Shown: positions 27,171-36,895, counted from the stretch's first letter. The stretch is 64,000 nt of DNA from Aquimarina spinulae (GCF_943373825.1 NZ_CALSBP010000002.1:1105501-1169500); one strand, 5' to 3'. The notes: generated by a model from the letters alone, not told the origin. Numbers and translations: made by a program.

Positions 27171-27428
27171 ATGAAAACTACGAATAAGAATAAAGTATTT
27201 GTATCCTGCGAAGAAGCAAAACATATTTGTGATAAAAATCAATATGGTGAAGCTTCTTTTCTCGAAATAATAAAACTTAATATTCGCCTGGTGTATTGTA
27301 AAGTAACACGAGCGTATTCCAAAAAAAACACAAAACTTACAAAAACCATTAATAAATCTACAACACAGTCAATCAGCGCTTCAGATAAGGAAGCAATGAA
27401 AAAAGAAATAACAAAGAGGATTAACTAA
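27171..27428 (+). CDS. tandem paralogue of the zinc-finger protein, ligands lost
   Basis: The 85-residue product is clearly related to the preceding gene: CEEAKHICDKNQY and GEASFLEIIKLN match CSEANHFCDKNQY and KEASFWEKVKLN, and both end in a SDKEAMK segment. The H-x3-C-x2-C motif is broken, with Arg39 in place of His and Thr46 in place of the last Cys; Cys43 remains. It may have lost zinc binding or changed partner. Its stop codon overlaps by 8 bases with the convergent gene. Confidence 0.78.
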   Translation: MKTTNKNKVFVSCEEAKHICDKNQYGEASFLEIIKLNIRLVYCKVTRAYSKKNTKLTKTINKSTTQSISASDKEAMKKEITKRIN

Positions 27429-28251
27429 ATAAAGACTCGAGAATAACAAGGATTATTAACCACATTATAGGAATACTCTCTACCCAAAAAGAACAATAAT
27501 ATTCTGATTGTTTCTTATCTGTTCCCCATAAAAAGAATAAACTTATTGTAGTTATCAATATAGTACTCAAAATTTCTATCGAAGATAATAACTCATTTTT
27601 TACAGCAGTTAATAATAAAAAAATAACCAATAAAATACTACCAAAAAGCTTGGTTCTTGTCACTCCTATTTTTTGCGGAATCGTTTCTAAAGCTACATCA
27701 TCATACTGCAAGTCTCTCACTTCGAAAGGTAACATCATAACCACAATAAATAAAAACCGTTGAATCATTTCTATTAAAAAATTTAAATTCAGATTTCCTT
27801 TAACATATACTAATGGGACCAATACAGTCATACCAGCCCAAACCATTCCGATAATAAAGATTTTTACCCCTGCAAGGCTCCTTAAGTTCTTTTTGTTAGG
27901 AAAAACAGGAACAACATACAAAACAGTAAGTACTATAAACGGTGCCATATAGATCCATGTATTAATCGACACTCTAAACGAAAGATAGATAAAAGACACG
28001 CAACTCAAAATGGTTAAGACACGAATCCCTTTCATCGATTTGGTCAATCTTTTGTGGTAAAGTTTAGAGACTTTAGAATATTTCACAAAATTATATGCCG
28101 TAATAGCACCTAAAAAAGAAAAAAGGATATAGATAAATTGACCAGATATTCCATATTTAATAAAAGTAATTTGCACCAAAGCACATATAGCTAAAGCAAC
28201 ATGGATACTGCCGTTAATATAGAATCTGAATATGCTTTTTAAGGTTTTCAC
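27421..28251 (-). CDS. UbiA-like polytopic membrane protein
   Basis: The 276-residue protein has about eight or nine membrane segments. A loop with FEVRDLQYDD and IPQKIGVTRTK resembles the second Asp-rich motif of UbiA prenyltransferases, and AYNFVKY occupies the place of the first motif, where the usual Asp residues are missing. UbiA enzymes join prenyl chains to aromatic rings in the membrane. Loss of the first Asp motif makes activity doubtful. The gene is convergent with the zinc-finger paralogue and divergent from gcvP. Confidence 0.6.
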   Translation of the reverse strand: MKTLKSIFRFYINGSIHVALAICALVQITFIKYGISGQFIYILFSFLGAITAYNFVKYSKVSKLYHKRLTKSMKGIRVLTILSCVSFIYLSFRVSINTWIYMAPFIVLTVLYVVPVFPNKKNLRSLAGVKIFIIGMVWAGMTVLVPLVYVKGNLNLNFLIEMIQRFLFIVVMMLPFEVRDLQYDDVALETIPQKIGVTRTKLFGSILLVIFLLLTAVKNELLSSIEILSTILITTISLFFLWGTDKKQSEYYCSFWVESIPIMWLIILVILESLFS

Positions 28252-28350
28252 GTTACTTATTAGGGGTTATGTGTTAACAAAACCCGAATTTGGTTAAAAA
28301 CTTGATAGGTCTAGGTTAATTAATTGTGAAAGTTTTAGCAATTAAATATG

Positions 28351-28358
28351 TATTTTTG
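28351..28358 (+). promoter_or_regulatory. TAnnTTTG box before gcvP
   Basis: TATTTTTG at 28351-28358 predicts a transcript start near 28362 and a 27-base leader to the ATG at 28389. A TTG at 28324-28326 is 24 bases away, slightly long for the consensus. Confidence 0.55.
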
Positions 28359-28388
28359 AAATCTCAATTTCAACTGTTTTTTTTCGTT

Positions 28389-31244
28389 ATGAAAACCGAT
28401 TCCTTTAAACTACGTCATATAGGTCCTTCAACAAAAGATCTTGGCGAGATGTTAAACACAATTAAAGCAGATTCTTTAGAACAATTAGTATATGAAACTG
28501 TTCCTGATGATATTCTTTTAAAAAAATCGTTAAATCTAGATTTTGCCTTAAGTGAGCAAGAATATTCTGCGCATATACAAAAGCTTTCTGCAAAAAATAA
28601 AGTATTCAAAACCTACATCGGTTTAGGATATCACGAAGCTAGTTTACCCGCAGTTATACAACGTAACATTCTTGAAAACCCAGGATGGTACACTGCATAC
28701 ACACCTTATCAAGCAGAAATTGCGCAAGGTAGATTAGAAGCATTACTAAATTATCAAACCATGATCTGTGATCTTACAGGTATGGAACTGGCTAATGCCT
28801 CTTTATTAGATGAGAGTACAGCTGCTGCAGAAGCAATGACTATGTTATTTGCTGTACGATCCAGAGATCAGAAAAAAAATAATGTAAACAAGTTTTTTGT
28901 TTCCGAAGAAATATTACCGCAAACACTTTCTTTACTACAAACAAGAGCAATTCCTCTTGATATCCAATTGGTAGTAGGAGATCATCAGCAATTTGATTTT
29001 TCGACCGAATTTTATGGTGCTATTTTGCAATACCCAGGTAAATTGGGTCAGGTATATGATTATGCAGGTTTTGTAGAAAAAGCTCATCAAGCAGAAATCA
29101 AAGTTGCTGTAGCTGCAGATATATTAAGTTTAGTATCATTAAAATCCCCGGGAAGCTTTGATGCAGATGTTGTCGTAGGAACTACACAACGTTTTGGAAT
29201 CCCTCTTGGATATGGTGGCCCACATGCTGGATTTTTTGCTACAAGAGAAGCATATAAAAGGACTATTCCTGGCAGAATTATAGGGGTTACTCAAGACCTA
29301 AATGGAGGTCGTGCCTTACGAATGGCATTACAAACGCGTGAACAACATATTAAACGAGATAAAGCAACTTCTAATATCTGTACAGCACAAGTACTATTGG
29401 CTGTTATGGCCGGAATGTACAGTGTATATCACGGTCCGGAAGGCTTAAGTTATATTGCCTCAAAAGTTAACACATCGGCAGTAACATTAAGTACAGAATT
29501 AGAAAAACTAGGTTTCAATCAACTTAACACAGCTTATTTTGATACTATTCGCATACAAGGTGATGCAACCAAAATAAAAGAAATCGCAGAAGTTCATGAA
29601 GTAAATTTCTTCTATCCAGATTCAGAAACAGTTTCAATTTCTTTAAATGAAGCAACAACAATTGAAGATCTAAATACGATCCTATCAATTTTTGCTAAAG
29701 TTGCAGGAAAAGAATATACTCTTATTCAGGAAATTGATAATTCGAATACCATAGATAAAAATCTAAAACGTAATACCGAGTTTTTAACAAATGAAGTATT
29801 CAATTCTTACCATTCTGAGACAGAATTGATGCGTTATATTAAAAAATTAGAACGAAAAGATCTGTCATTAAATCATTCTATGATTCCGTTGGGATCCTGT
29901 ACAATGAAACTTAATGCAGCGGCAGAAATGCTACCTCTTAGTGATCCACAATGGGGAAACATTCATCCTTTTGTTCCAGTACATCAAGCTCAGGGATATC
30001 AAGAAGTTCTAAAAAAACTCGAAGAACAGCTTACAGAAATCACAGGATTTGCAGCTACCTCTTTACAACCAAACTCTGGTGCACAAGGAGAATTTGCCGG
30101 ATTAATGGTAATTAGAGCATATCATGAGTCAAATGGAGATCATCATCGTAATATTTGTTTGATCCCTTCATCTGCTCATGGCACAAATCCCGCCTCTGCA
30201 GTAATGGCAGGAATGAAAGTAATTGTTACCAAAGCCACAGAAGAAGGTAATATTGATATAGATGACCTAAGAGAAAAAGCACTAAAATATAAAGATAACC
30301 TCGCCGCTTTAATGGTTACCTATCCGTCTACACACGGTGTATATGAATCTGGGATTAGAGAAATCACTCAAATTATTCATGATAATGGCGGACAAGTATA
30401 TATGGATGGTGCCAATATGAATGCACAGGTTGGTTTAACCAATCCGGGTGCAATAGGCGCAGATGTATGCCACCTTAACTTACACAAAACCTTTGCTATA
30501 CCTCACGGTGGTGGTGGGCCTGGCGTTGGACCAATTTGTGTTGCAAAGCAGCTGGTTCCATTTTTACCAGGTAATCCAATAATCACTACCGGAGGAAATC
30601 AGGCAATAACTGCAATTTCTGCAGCTCCTTGGGGATCTGCTCTGGCATGTTTGATTTCTTATGGATATATTACCATGCTTGGAGTAAATGGTTTAAAAGA
30701 AGCTACCCAATATGCTATTTTGAATGCTAATTATATCAAAGAACGCTTAGATGGGCATTACGATGTATTGTATGTTGGAGAAAAAGGAAGAGCTGCTCAT
30801 GAAATGATTCTAGACTGTAGACCATTTAAGACAAATGGTATAGAGGTTACCGATATTGCAAAACGACTTATGGATTATGGGTTTCATGCTCCAACAGTTT
30901 CTTTCCCGGTAGCAGGAACCATTATGATCGAACCTACCGAAAGCGAAAGTAAATCAGAATTAGATCGTTTTTGTGATGCCATGATTGCGATACGTAAGGA
31001 AATAGCAGAAGCTACCGCTGATAATCCAAATAATGTAATGAAAAACGCGCCACATACTATGGCTATGCTTACAGCAGACTCGTGGGATTTCCCGTATTCG
31101 AGAGAGCAAGCAGCATATCCATTATCATATGTAGCCGATAATAAGTTTTGGCCATCTGTTCGTCGTGTAGATGACGCATATGGAGATAGGAACTTAATTT
31201 GTACATGTGCTCCTATTGAAGAGTATATGGAAACAGAAGCTTAA
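28389..31244 (+). CDS. gcvP: glycine dehydrogenase (decarboxylating), P-protein
   Basis: This is the single-chain P-protein of the glycine cleavage system, which decarboxylates glycine and passes the aminomethyl group to the H-protein lipoyl arm. From the ATG at 28389 it has 951 residues, the usual length, starting with [13 protein letters not shown]. The pyridoxal-phosphate lysine is Lys700 in [19 protein letters not shown] start 63 bases upstream is possible in frame but lies before the predicted transcript start. No other gcv gene is in the window. Confidence 0.97.
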   Translation: MKTDSFKLRHIGPSTKDLGEMLNTIKADSLEQLVYETVPDDILLKKSLNLDFALSEQEYSAHIQKLSAKNKVFKTYIGLGYHEASLPAVIQRNILENPGWYTAYTPYQAEIAQGRLEALLNYQTMICDLTGMELANASLLDESTAAAEAMTMLFAVRSRDQKKNNVNKFFVSEEILPQTLSLLQTRAIPLDIQLVVGDHQQFDFSTEFYGAILQYPGKLGQVYDYAGFVEKAHQAEIKVAVAADILSLVSLKSPGSFDADVVVGTTQRFGIPLGYGGPHAGFFATREAYKRTIPGRIIGVTQDLNGGRALRMALQTREQHIKRDKATSNICTAQVLLAVMAGMYSVYHGPEGLSYIASKVNTSAVTLSTELEKLGFNQLNTAYFDTIRIQGDATKIKEIAEVHEVNFFYPDSETVSISLNEATTIEDLNTILSIFAKVAGKEYTLIQEIDNSNTIDKNLKRNTEFLTNEVFNSYHSETELMRYIKKLERKDLSLNHSMIPLGSCTMKLNAAAEMLPLSDPQWGNIHPFVPVHQAQGYQEVLKKLEEQLTEITGFAATSLQPNSGAQGEFAGLMVIRAYHESNGDHHRNICLIPSSAHGTNPASAVMAGMKVIVTKATEEGNIDIDDLREKALKYKDNLAALMVTYPSTHGVYESGIREITQIIHDNGGQVYMDGANMNAQVGLTNPGAIGADVCHLNLHKTFAIPHGGGGPGVGPICVAKQLVPFLPGNPIITTGGNQAITAISAAPWGSALACLISYGYITMLGVNGLKEATQYAILNANYIKERLDGHYDVLYVGEKGRAAHEMILDCRPFKTNGIEVTDIAKRLMDYGFHAPTVSFPVAGTIMIEPTESESKSELDRFCDAMIAIRKEIAEATADNPNNVMKNAPHTMAMLTADSWDFPYSREQAAYPLSYVADNKFWPSVRRVDDAYGDRNLICTCAPIEEYMETEA

Positions 31245-31269
31245 GAAATCTATTATCCCATAAATGATG

Positions 31270-31295
31270 AAGAGGTGACTTTATGGTTGCCTCTT
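31270..31295 (+). terminator. terminator of gcvP
   Basis: AAGAGG (31270-31275) pairs with CCTCTT (31290-31295), with inner AC/GT pairs and two mismatches, followed by a short T-run. It lies 26 bases beyond the stop codon. Confidence 0.6.
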
Positions 31296-31496
31296 TTTCG
31301 TTAACCATACTATGATTAGAAAATAAGTGTAATTTTTAAAACTGCACAGTAAACCTATGAAATGAACCATAACAATTAAAGTTGATACCAACCGAAATGT
31401 TCAATTGTGAAATCAAAGATTCACGAATACCTTGATTAAAAGTAATCAACAGATGAGTAATTCCATCTGACAACTAAAAATAATAAAAAAGAACAG

Positions 31497-31862
31497 ATGA
31501 AAGATATCACTTCAAGGCAAGACATAGAATTCTTAATGAACGCCTTTTATAAAGACGCTTTTGCAGATCCTGCAATTGGCATCTTTTTTACCAAAATTGC
31601 AAAGATTAATCTCGAAGAACATATTCCGGAAATTACAGATTTTTGGGAACAACAATTATTTAGAACAGGAAATTACAAAAAGAATGTGATGCAGATTCAT
31701 AAAAATTTAAGCAGTAAAAAAAAGTTAGAAAAAATCCATTTCGATACTTGGTTATCACTGTTTCACAAAACAGTAGATCGCAATTTTAAAGGAGAAAAAG
31801 CGCACCTTATCAAAACAAGAGCCTTATCTATTGTAACGGTTATGCAATTAAAAATAGAATAA
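31497..31862 (+). CDS. group III truncated haemoglobin
   Basis: The 121-residue protein matches group III 2/2 globins: the FMNAFYKDAFADPAIGIFF-like N-terminal helices, then DFWEQQLFRTGNYKKN, and the haem-ligand region HKNLSSKKKLEKIHFDTWLSLF. The family binds haem and is linked to oxygen, nitric oxide or peroxide chemistry. It is a single-gene unit. An imperfect inverted repeat CAGATG/CATCTG at 31450-31469 lies 27 bases before the start and might be an operator. Confidence 0.87.
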   Translation: MKDITSRQDIEFLMNAFYKDAFADPAIGIFFTKIAKINLEEHIPEITDFWEQQLFRTGNYKKNVMQIHKNLSSKKKLEKIHFDTWLSLFHKTVDRNFKGEKAHLIKTRALSIVTVMQLKIE

Positions 31863-32088
31863 TCTATTGGTTCTAAACCCGGGTTATGCATTAAAATTCT
31901 ATATTATGAAGGTTGATAAATGCAGTAAAATATTCCTCAATAGTTTCAAATTATAATAAATTTTCTAATGTACAATCAGAGTTTAATCAAATCCATAAAA
32001 AAGTTGGGCATCGTAGTATCTATTATGTATGCATAATAAAATAATTCTTATCATGTACCTTACCATTTATAATAAATAATTGGGTACA

Positions 32089-33147
32089 ATGAATATCAAA
32101 ATAACGGGTACAGGGAGCTATATTCCTAATGAAATTAAAAAAAACGACGACTTTACCAATCATCAATTCTTTACTGAAAACAAGGTTTTAATAGAACATA
32201 ACACTACCGCTATAATTGATAAATTCAAAAAAATCACTGGTATTGAAGAACGTAGATATGCCTCTACCCATCAAAACACTTCTGATTTAGCATTTCTTTC
32301 TGCAAAAAAAGCAATTATAGACTCAAAAATTGATCCTGAAACCCTTGATTACATTATTGTAGCCCATAATTTCGGCAATGTAGACAAAAACTCCTCTCAG
32401 GCTGATACTGTCCCCAGTCTTGCGGCAAGAGTAAAACATAAATTAAAAATAAAAAATCCATACTGCGTCGCATATGATTTGCTTTTTGGGTGCCCTGGCT
32501 GGATAGAAGGAGTCATACAAGCCCAATCATATATAAAAAGTAGTATGGCTCAAAAATGTCTTGTTATTGGGGCAGAAACTTTATCTCGTGTTATAGATAA
32601 ACATGATCGGGATTCTATGATTTATTCTGATGGATCTGGAGCTGTGATACTAGAAAAAACAAAACAACCCGGAGGGATAATTTCTTCTATAAGTGCTTCT
32701 TATACACTTGAAGAAAGTAATTTTTTATTCTTCGGAAAAACAAACAATAACATCTCTAATGATGATACGAGATACATCAAAATGCATGGAAGAAAAATAT
32801 ATGAATTTGCTTTAAATCAAGTGCCAAAAGCAATGAAAGTCTGCCTTGATAAAACTAATATTAACATCACAGATATCAAAAAAATTATCATTCATCAAGC
32901 TAATGAGAAAATGGATGAAGCTATTGTAAAAAGGTTCTATGATCTATATGACCAGAAAGTCCCCGACGGCATTATGCCCATGACTATTCAAAAGCTAGGA
33001 AATAGTAGTGTTGCTACTGTTCCTACTTTATATGACCTTATTTTAAATGGTAAAGTAGAAAACCAATCCATTAAAGAAGGAGATATTTTGCTATTTGCCA
33101 GTGTAGGCGCAGGGATGAACATCAATACTCTTTTATATCAATTTTAA
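32089..33147 (+). CDS. 3-oxoacyl-ACP synthase III family protein
   Basis: From the ATG at 32089 the enzyme has 352 residues. The thiolase-fold triad is present: Cys135 in LLFGCPGWIEG, a His in IIHQANEKM, and an Asn in LGNSSVATVPTLY. KASIII enzymes condense an acyl-CoA starter with malonyl-ACP. The Leu-Phe-Gly-Cys-Pro setting is typical of specialised KASIII-like enzymes as well as FabH, and no fab or acpP genes adjoin it, so a secondary-metabolite or special lipid role is as likely as primary synthesis. A TTG 9 bases earlier is an alternative start. Confidence 0.87.
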   Translation: MNIKITGTGSYIPNEIKKNDDFTNHQFFTENKVLIEHNTTAIIDKFKKITGIEERRYASTHQNTSDLAFLSAKKAIIDSKIDPETLDYIIVAHNFGNVDKNSSQADTVPSLAARVKHKLKIKNPYCVAYDLLFGCPGWIEGVIQAQSYIKSSMAQKCLVIGAETLSRVIDKHDRDSMIYSDGSGAVILEKTKQPGGIISSISASYTLEESNFLFFGKTNNNISNDDTRYIKMHGRKIYEFALNQVPKAMKVCLDKTNINITDIKKIIIHQANEKMDEAIVKRFYDLYDQKVPDGIMPMTIQKLGNSSVATVPTLYDLILNGKVENQSIKEGDILLFASVGAGMNINTLLYQF

Positions 33148-33231
33148 AGCTTTTATAAAATTCTCTTAGATGTACAGATAGTAATCTGAGTAATTGTCTA
33201 TTTTTACACTATAATTACTGATTTGACTATT

Positions 33232-33762
33232 ATGTACGAAGGAAATTTTCCTCACCAGCGATACCAAAAAACTTTAGAATTTCTTAGAGAAAATACCCCT
33301 GCTCCAGGTACTGTTCTGGATTTGGGTGTTAGAAATCCTTTTGTAGAGTTTATGGAAAAAGAAGGGTATACAGTATCAAATACCTCTGGCGAAGATCTGG
33401 ACCTTAATACAGAAGCTGTACAAAAAGAAAATATTCAAATTGTTACTGCCTTCGAAATTTTTGAGCACCTTATCGCTCCTTTTAATGTTTTACGCGACAT
33501 TAAAGCAGATAAACTAGTTGCTTCTATCCCATTAAAATTATGGTTCTCTCCTGCCTATCGTAGTAAAACTGATCCATGGGACAGGCACTACCACGAATTT
33601 GAAGATTGGCAATTTGATTGGTTACTCGAAAAAGCCGGCTGGGAAATTAAAGTAAGAAATAAGTGGACACATCCTGTTAAAAAGATTGGTTTACGACCAC
33701 TATTAAGACTTTTTACGCCGAGATACTATATTGTATATGCAGAGCGAGTAAAAAAATCTTAA
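33232..33762 (+). CDS. class I methyltransferase domain protein
   Basis: The 176-residue product starts MYEGNFPHQRYQKTLEFL and has VLDLGVRNPFVEFM as SAM motif I, with the cluster TAFEIFEHLIAPFNVL as a post-motif, typical of a small methyltransferase type 11/12. It lies 40 bases before a glycosyltransferase gene, a pairing seen in Flavobacteriaceae. The substrate is unknown. A TTG 9 bases upstream is also in frame; the ATG is preferred. Confidence 0.78.
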   Translation: MYEGNFPHQRYQKTLEFLRENTPAPGTVLDLGVRNPFVEFMEKEGYTVSNTSGEDLDLNTEAVQKENIQIVTAFEIFEHLIAPFNVLRDIKADKLVASIPLKLWFSPAYRSKTDPWDRHYHEFEDWQFDWLLEKAGWEIKVRNKWTHPVKKIGLRPLLRLFTPRYYIVYAERVKKS

Positions 33763-33802
33763 TGTGTGTGTTTTGAATAGTAAAACCTAAAAAAATATAT
33801 TT

Positions 33803-34651
33803 TTGAATATATATATTATCATACCTGCTCATAATGAAGAGCGTTTTATCGCAAAGACTCTTGATTCTTTGGCTTCTCAAACACATATTCCTACCAAAAT
33901 AGTAGTAGTTAATGATCATTCTACAGACAATACAAAAGGTATTATAAATGAATATGTAAATACATATGATTATATATCCATAGTAGATACGTATACTTCT
34001 AAAAATCATATGCCGGGAAGCAAAGTGATTAATGCTTTCTATGAGGGTTTCAAAACATTAGACACAAACTATGATATTATTTGTAAATTCGATGCAGATC
34101 TTGTTTTTCCACCAAATTACTTAGCTAAAATTACCCATCATTTTCAGGAGAATGATAAAACAGGAATGGTAGGTGGATTTTGTTATATAGAAAAAAATAA
34201 AAAATGGGTTTTAGAAAATTTAACCAGCAAAGATCACATCCGAGGAGCATTAAAAGCATATCGTAAAACGTGTTTCGAAGATATTAACGGGCTTAAACCA
34301 GCAATGGGATGGGATACTATAGATGAGTTATTAGCTCAATATCACAATTGGGAAATAAAAACCGACGACACCTTACATGTCAAACACTTAAAACCAACCG
34401 GAAATAAATACAACCCTAAAGCAAAATATAAACAAGGAGAAGCCTTTTATCGAATGCGATATGGTTTTTGGATTACGCTAATTGCTTCAGTAAAATTGGC
34501 ATTGCTCAAAAAACAACCAAGCTTAATCAATCATTATTTAATAGGTTATTATAAAGCAAAGGCAAAAAAAGAGGCTTTCCTTGTTTCCGAAAAAGAAGGA
34601 AGTTTTATTCGTAAACTTCGTTGGGAAAAAATGAAAAAAAAGCTCCTATAG
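33803..34651 (+). CDS. family 2 glycosyltransferase, TTG start
   Basis: The 282-residue protein has a GT-A fold typical of GT2: IYIIIPAHNEERFIAKTL at the very N-terminus, VVNDHSTDNTKG, and the metal-binding FDADLVFP near residue 94. Substrate cannot be predicted. No ATG exists near the required N-terminus; the frame is closed upstream by a TAA at 33788, and the only common start codon between is TTG at 33803. That TTG is inside a TATTTTTG sequence (33798-33805) that looks like a promoter box, so transcription may begin almost at the start codon or elsewhere upstream. Confidence 0.88.
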   Translation: MNIYIIIPAHNEERFIAKTLDSLASQTHIPTKIVVVNDHSTDNTKGIINEYVNTYDYISIVDTYTSKNHMPGSKVINAFYEGFKTLDTNYDIICKFDADLVFPPNYLAKITHHFQENDKTGMVGGFCYIEKNKKWVLENLTSKDHIRGALKAYRKTCFEDINGLKPAMGWDTIDELLAQYHNWEIKTDDTLHVKHLKPTGNKYNPKAKYKQGEAFYRMRYGFWITLIASVKLALLKKQPSLINHYLIGYYKAKAKKEAFLVSEKEGSFIRKLRWEKMKKKLL

Positions 34652-34745
34652 CGAATAGTTCCATTCAGAAAACTAGTATTTCTTTAACTTTTTTACCATA
34701 AATTATTCTTACATTGAAACATTAATTTTTTTAAAAAATAATTTC

Positions 34746-36152
34746 ATGAAAATCAAACCACTTCTTTGGGCATTAAGTTGCATACTATGCTTAGCTGCTT
34801 GTAATAAGGAAAACAAAGCAGAAAAAGTAGATTATGTGCTTTTCTCTGGAAAAGTAAGTAATACTCTAGAAAATGAGATTAGTGTATTTAGAAATAGTGA
34901 TCACTTCAAAAAAGTCATATCAATTAATGAAGATGGTACATTCTCTGATACTTTAAAAATTGAATCCAAAGGCTCCTATACTTTTGTGATTGGTCGTGAA
35001 AGATCATCCTTATATTTAGATCATGGGGATCAATTAGAATTAACAATAGATACTAAGCAGTTTGATGAAAGTATAAAATATACGGGTACTGCTGCAGATG
35101 CTAATAACTATCTAGCAGAAAGAGCCTTAATAGGAGAAAGTCTTTTTACTGGTGGCCCAGAAGGATATAAAAAACTTTTTATGAATGAAGTCGAGGAGTT
35201 TAAAAAATTAATATCTCAAAATAAACAAGCTAAAAACGACGCAATTAAAAAATATAAAAATTTAGACCCCGAATTTGTAGCTACTCAAACTAAGGATAAT
35301 CGTTATGAATACTTATCAATGTTAAATAATTATCCGTCGACTCATAGCCATTATGCAAAGAAAGAAGACTATAAAGTTCCAGAAGGTCTTCTGGATGAAT
35401 TAAAAGATTTTAATATTGATAATGCCGAAGATTATGAGAAATCTAACGCTTATAGAAGATTAAGTTCTGATGTTTTTTATAGAATTTCTGAAGAAAAAGC
35501 TACGAATGATAGCATCTCTATGGATAAAGCAATGATGGAGAATTTGGCTCAACTAAAAAGTAAAAATATCAGAAATGCTTTTATGAAAAATATAGCATAT
35601 CAAGTATCACCTAGAAATGATAACGCAGCAGAATTATATGATATGCTTATGGCGGCCTCAGACGATGAAGAATTTAAAAGTGAATTAACCAATAAATTCG
35701 AAAAAATAAAAGTATTGGTTAAAGGTAATGTGTCGCCCGTATTTAATGATTACGAAAATTACAAAGGAGGAACAACTTCTTTAAGTGATCTTAAAGGAAA
35801 ATATGTATACATCGATGTTTGGGCTACCTGGTGTGGGCCTTGTAAGGCCGAAATTCCGCACCTAAAGAAAATCGAAAAACAATATCACAATAAGAATATT
35901 GAATTTGTAAGTATCTCTATTGATAAAAAACCACAACACGATGCCTGGAAAACAATGGTTAAAGAAAAGGAATTAGGTGGAGTTCAATTATTCGCAGACA
36001 ACAATTGGGGATCTCAATTTATTGTTGATTATGGAATAAGAGGAATCCCTAGATTTATCTTAATTGATCCCGAAGGTAAAATTGTAAGTGCAAGTGCACC
36101 AAGACCATCTGATCCAAAACTTGTAGAGGTTTTTAACGAATTAAGTATCTAA
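34746..36152 (+). CDS. TlpA-like thiol-disulfide lipoprotein
   Basis: The 468-residue product has a lipoprotein signal peptide (lipobox LAAC, about residue 18). A long N-terminal region (about 25-330) of the type that precedes TlpA domains in Bacteroidota follows. The C-terminal thioredoxin fold has the active site Trp362-Cys-Gly-Pro-Cys366 (ATWCGPCKAEIPHLKK). It is predicted to be a periplasmic membrane-attached thiol-disulfide oxidoreductase. It forms a single-gene unit closed by a perfect palindromic terminator. Confidence 0.92.
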   Translation: MKIKPLLWALSCILCLAACNKENKAEKVDYVLFSGKVSNTLENEISVFRNSDHFKKVISINEDGTFSDTLKIESKGSYTFVIGRERSSLYLDHGDQLELTIDTKQFDESIKYTGTAADANNYLAERALIGESLFTGGPEGYKKLFMNEVEEFKKLISQNKQAKNDAIKKYKNLDPEFVATQTKDNRYEYLSMLNNYPSTHSHYAKKEDYKVPEGLLDELKDFNIDNAEDYEKSNAYRRLSSDVFYRISEEKATNDSISMDKAMMENLAQLKSKNIRNAFMKNIAYQVSPRNDNAAELYDMLMAASDDEEFKSELTNKFEKIKVLVKGNVSPVFNDYENYKGGTTSLSDLKGKYVYIDVWATWCGPCKAEIPHLKKIEKQYHNKNIEFVSISIDKKPQHDAWKTMVKEKELGGVQLFADNNWGSQFIVDYGIRGIPRFILIDPEGKIVSASAPRPSDPKLVEVFNELSI

Positions 36153-36179
36153 GATTTAATCTTATTCTTTAAAAAACAT

Positions 36180-36211
36180 AAATCCGCAAATTTTATAAAA
36201 TTTGCGGATTT
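36180..36211 (+). terminator. 32-bp perfect palindrome after the TlpA-like gene
   Basis: Positions 36180-36195 and 36196-36211 are perfect complements with no spacer (AAATCCGCAAATTTTA and its reverse complement). The structure lies 27 bases beyond the stop codon and can act in both directions. Confidence 0.8.
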
Positions 36212-36270
36212 ACTGTAAAATAAACCTCCTATTTTTACACCTCTTTATACTAATTTTGAATTAAAAATAG

Positions 36271-36284
36271 ACAGACTTGTCTGT
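36271..36284 (+). promoter_or_regulatory. TetR-type operator, copy 1
   Basis: ACAGAC-TT-GTCTGT is a symmetrical 14-base site overlapping the TTG element of the tetR promoter. An identical copy lies before the neighbouring SDR gene at 36896-36909. Confidence 0.8.
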
Positions 36285-36308
36285 TTTTAAAATTATTTTG
36301 TAGTTTTG
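36277..36308 (+). promoter_or_regulatory. promoter of the TetR-family gene
   Basis: TTG (36277-36279) and TAGTTTTG (36301-36308) are 21 bases apart. The predicted transcript start, about 36312, is next to the GTG start codon at 36313. The operator covers the TTG element, which fits repression by the gene's own product. Confidence 0.7.
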
Positions 36309-36312
36309 TACT

Positions 36313-36876
36313 GTGAAACACTCTTTAGTAAGACAACATATCATAGAAACTGCCTCTGATCTTTTTTACCAAAAAGGATATAATCGCACTGGTATAAATG
36401 AAATCATAAAAGAAGCAGGTATTGCAAAAGCAACACTATACAATCATTTTGCTTCAAAAGAAGATATCTGCCTTGCTTATCTTAGATTTAGAAATGATCT
36501 ATTTACAAAAAACATAAAAACCTTTGTAGGTAATGCTAAAAAAGGAAAGAATCAACTGTATGCTTTATTTCATTTTCTTATAGAATTCTTTGCAGAAAAA
36601 GATTTTAATGGATGCTGGTGTGTAAATACTATTGCCGAAATCCCTAGAGAAAACGAAAAAATCAGGAAAGAGATTCAAAAACAAAAAGAAGAATTTATCG
36701 AATTTATAAAAGAACTGGTAGAACAGAACTGTAATCAAAATATAGCTTCAGTAAATGAAGCACTGGCCAAAAGAATTTATTTAATTTACGAAAGCTCTAT
36801 TTCCGAAAGTAAATTACACCAAAATCAATGGCCAATAGATACTGGTTTATCTCTTTGTAAAAGCATACTGAACTAA
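36313..36876 (+). CDS. TetR/AcrR family repressor, GTG start
   Basis: The 187-residue protein has a TetR helix-turn-helix at about residues 8-50 (IIETASDLFYQKGYNRTGINEI, AGIAKATLYNHFASKEDI) and a helical ligand-binding domain. It begins with GTG four bases behind the promoter box, so translation probably starts from a near-leaderless mRNA. Two identical operators flank the gene, before it and before the SDR gene, indicating autorepression and control of the SDR. The inducer is probably a substrate of the downstream oxidoreductases. Confidence 0.93.
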   Translation: MKHSLVRQHIIETASDLFYQKGYNRTGINEIIKEAGIAKATLYNHFASKEDICLAYLRFRNDLFTKNIKTFVGNAKKGKNQLYALFHFLIEFFAEKDFNGCWCVNTIAEIPRENEKIRKEIQKQKEEFIEFIKELVEQNCNQNIASVNEALAKRIYLIYESSISESKLHQNQWPIDTGLSLCKSILN

Positions 36877-36895
36877 AAAATTTTATTAATTAAAG

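Noticed and set aside
28326..28388. N-terminal extension of GcvP
   Set aside because: It precedes the predicted transcript start, and the protein from 28389 has the normal family length.
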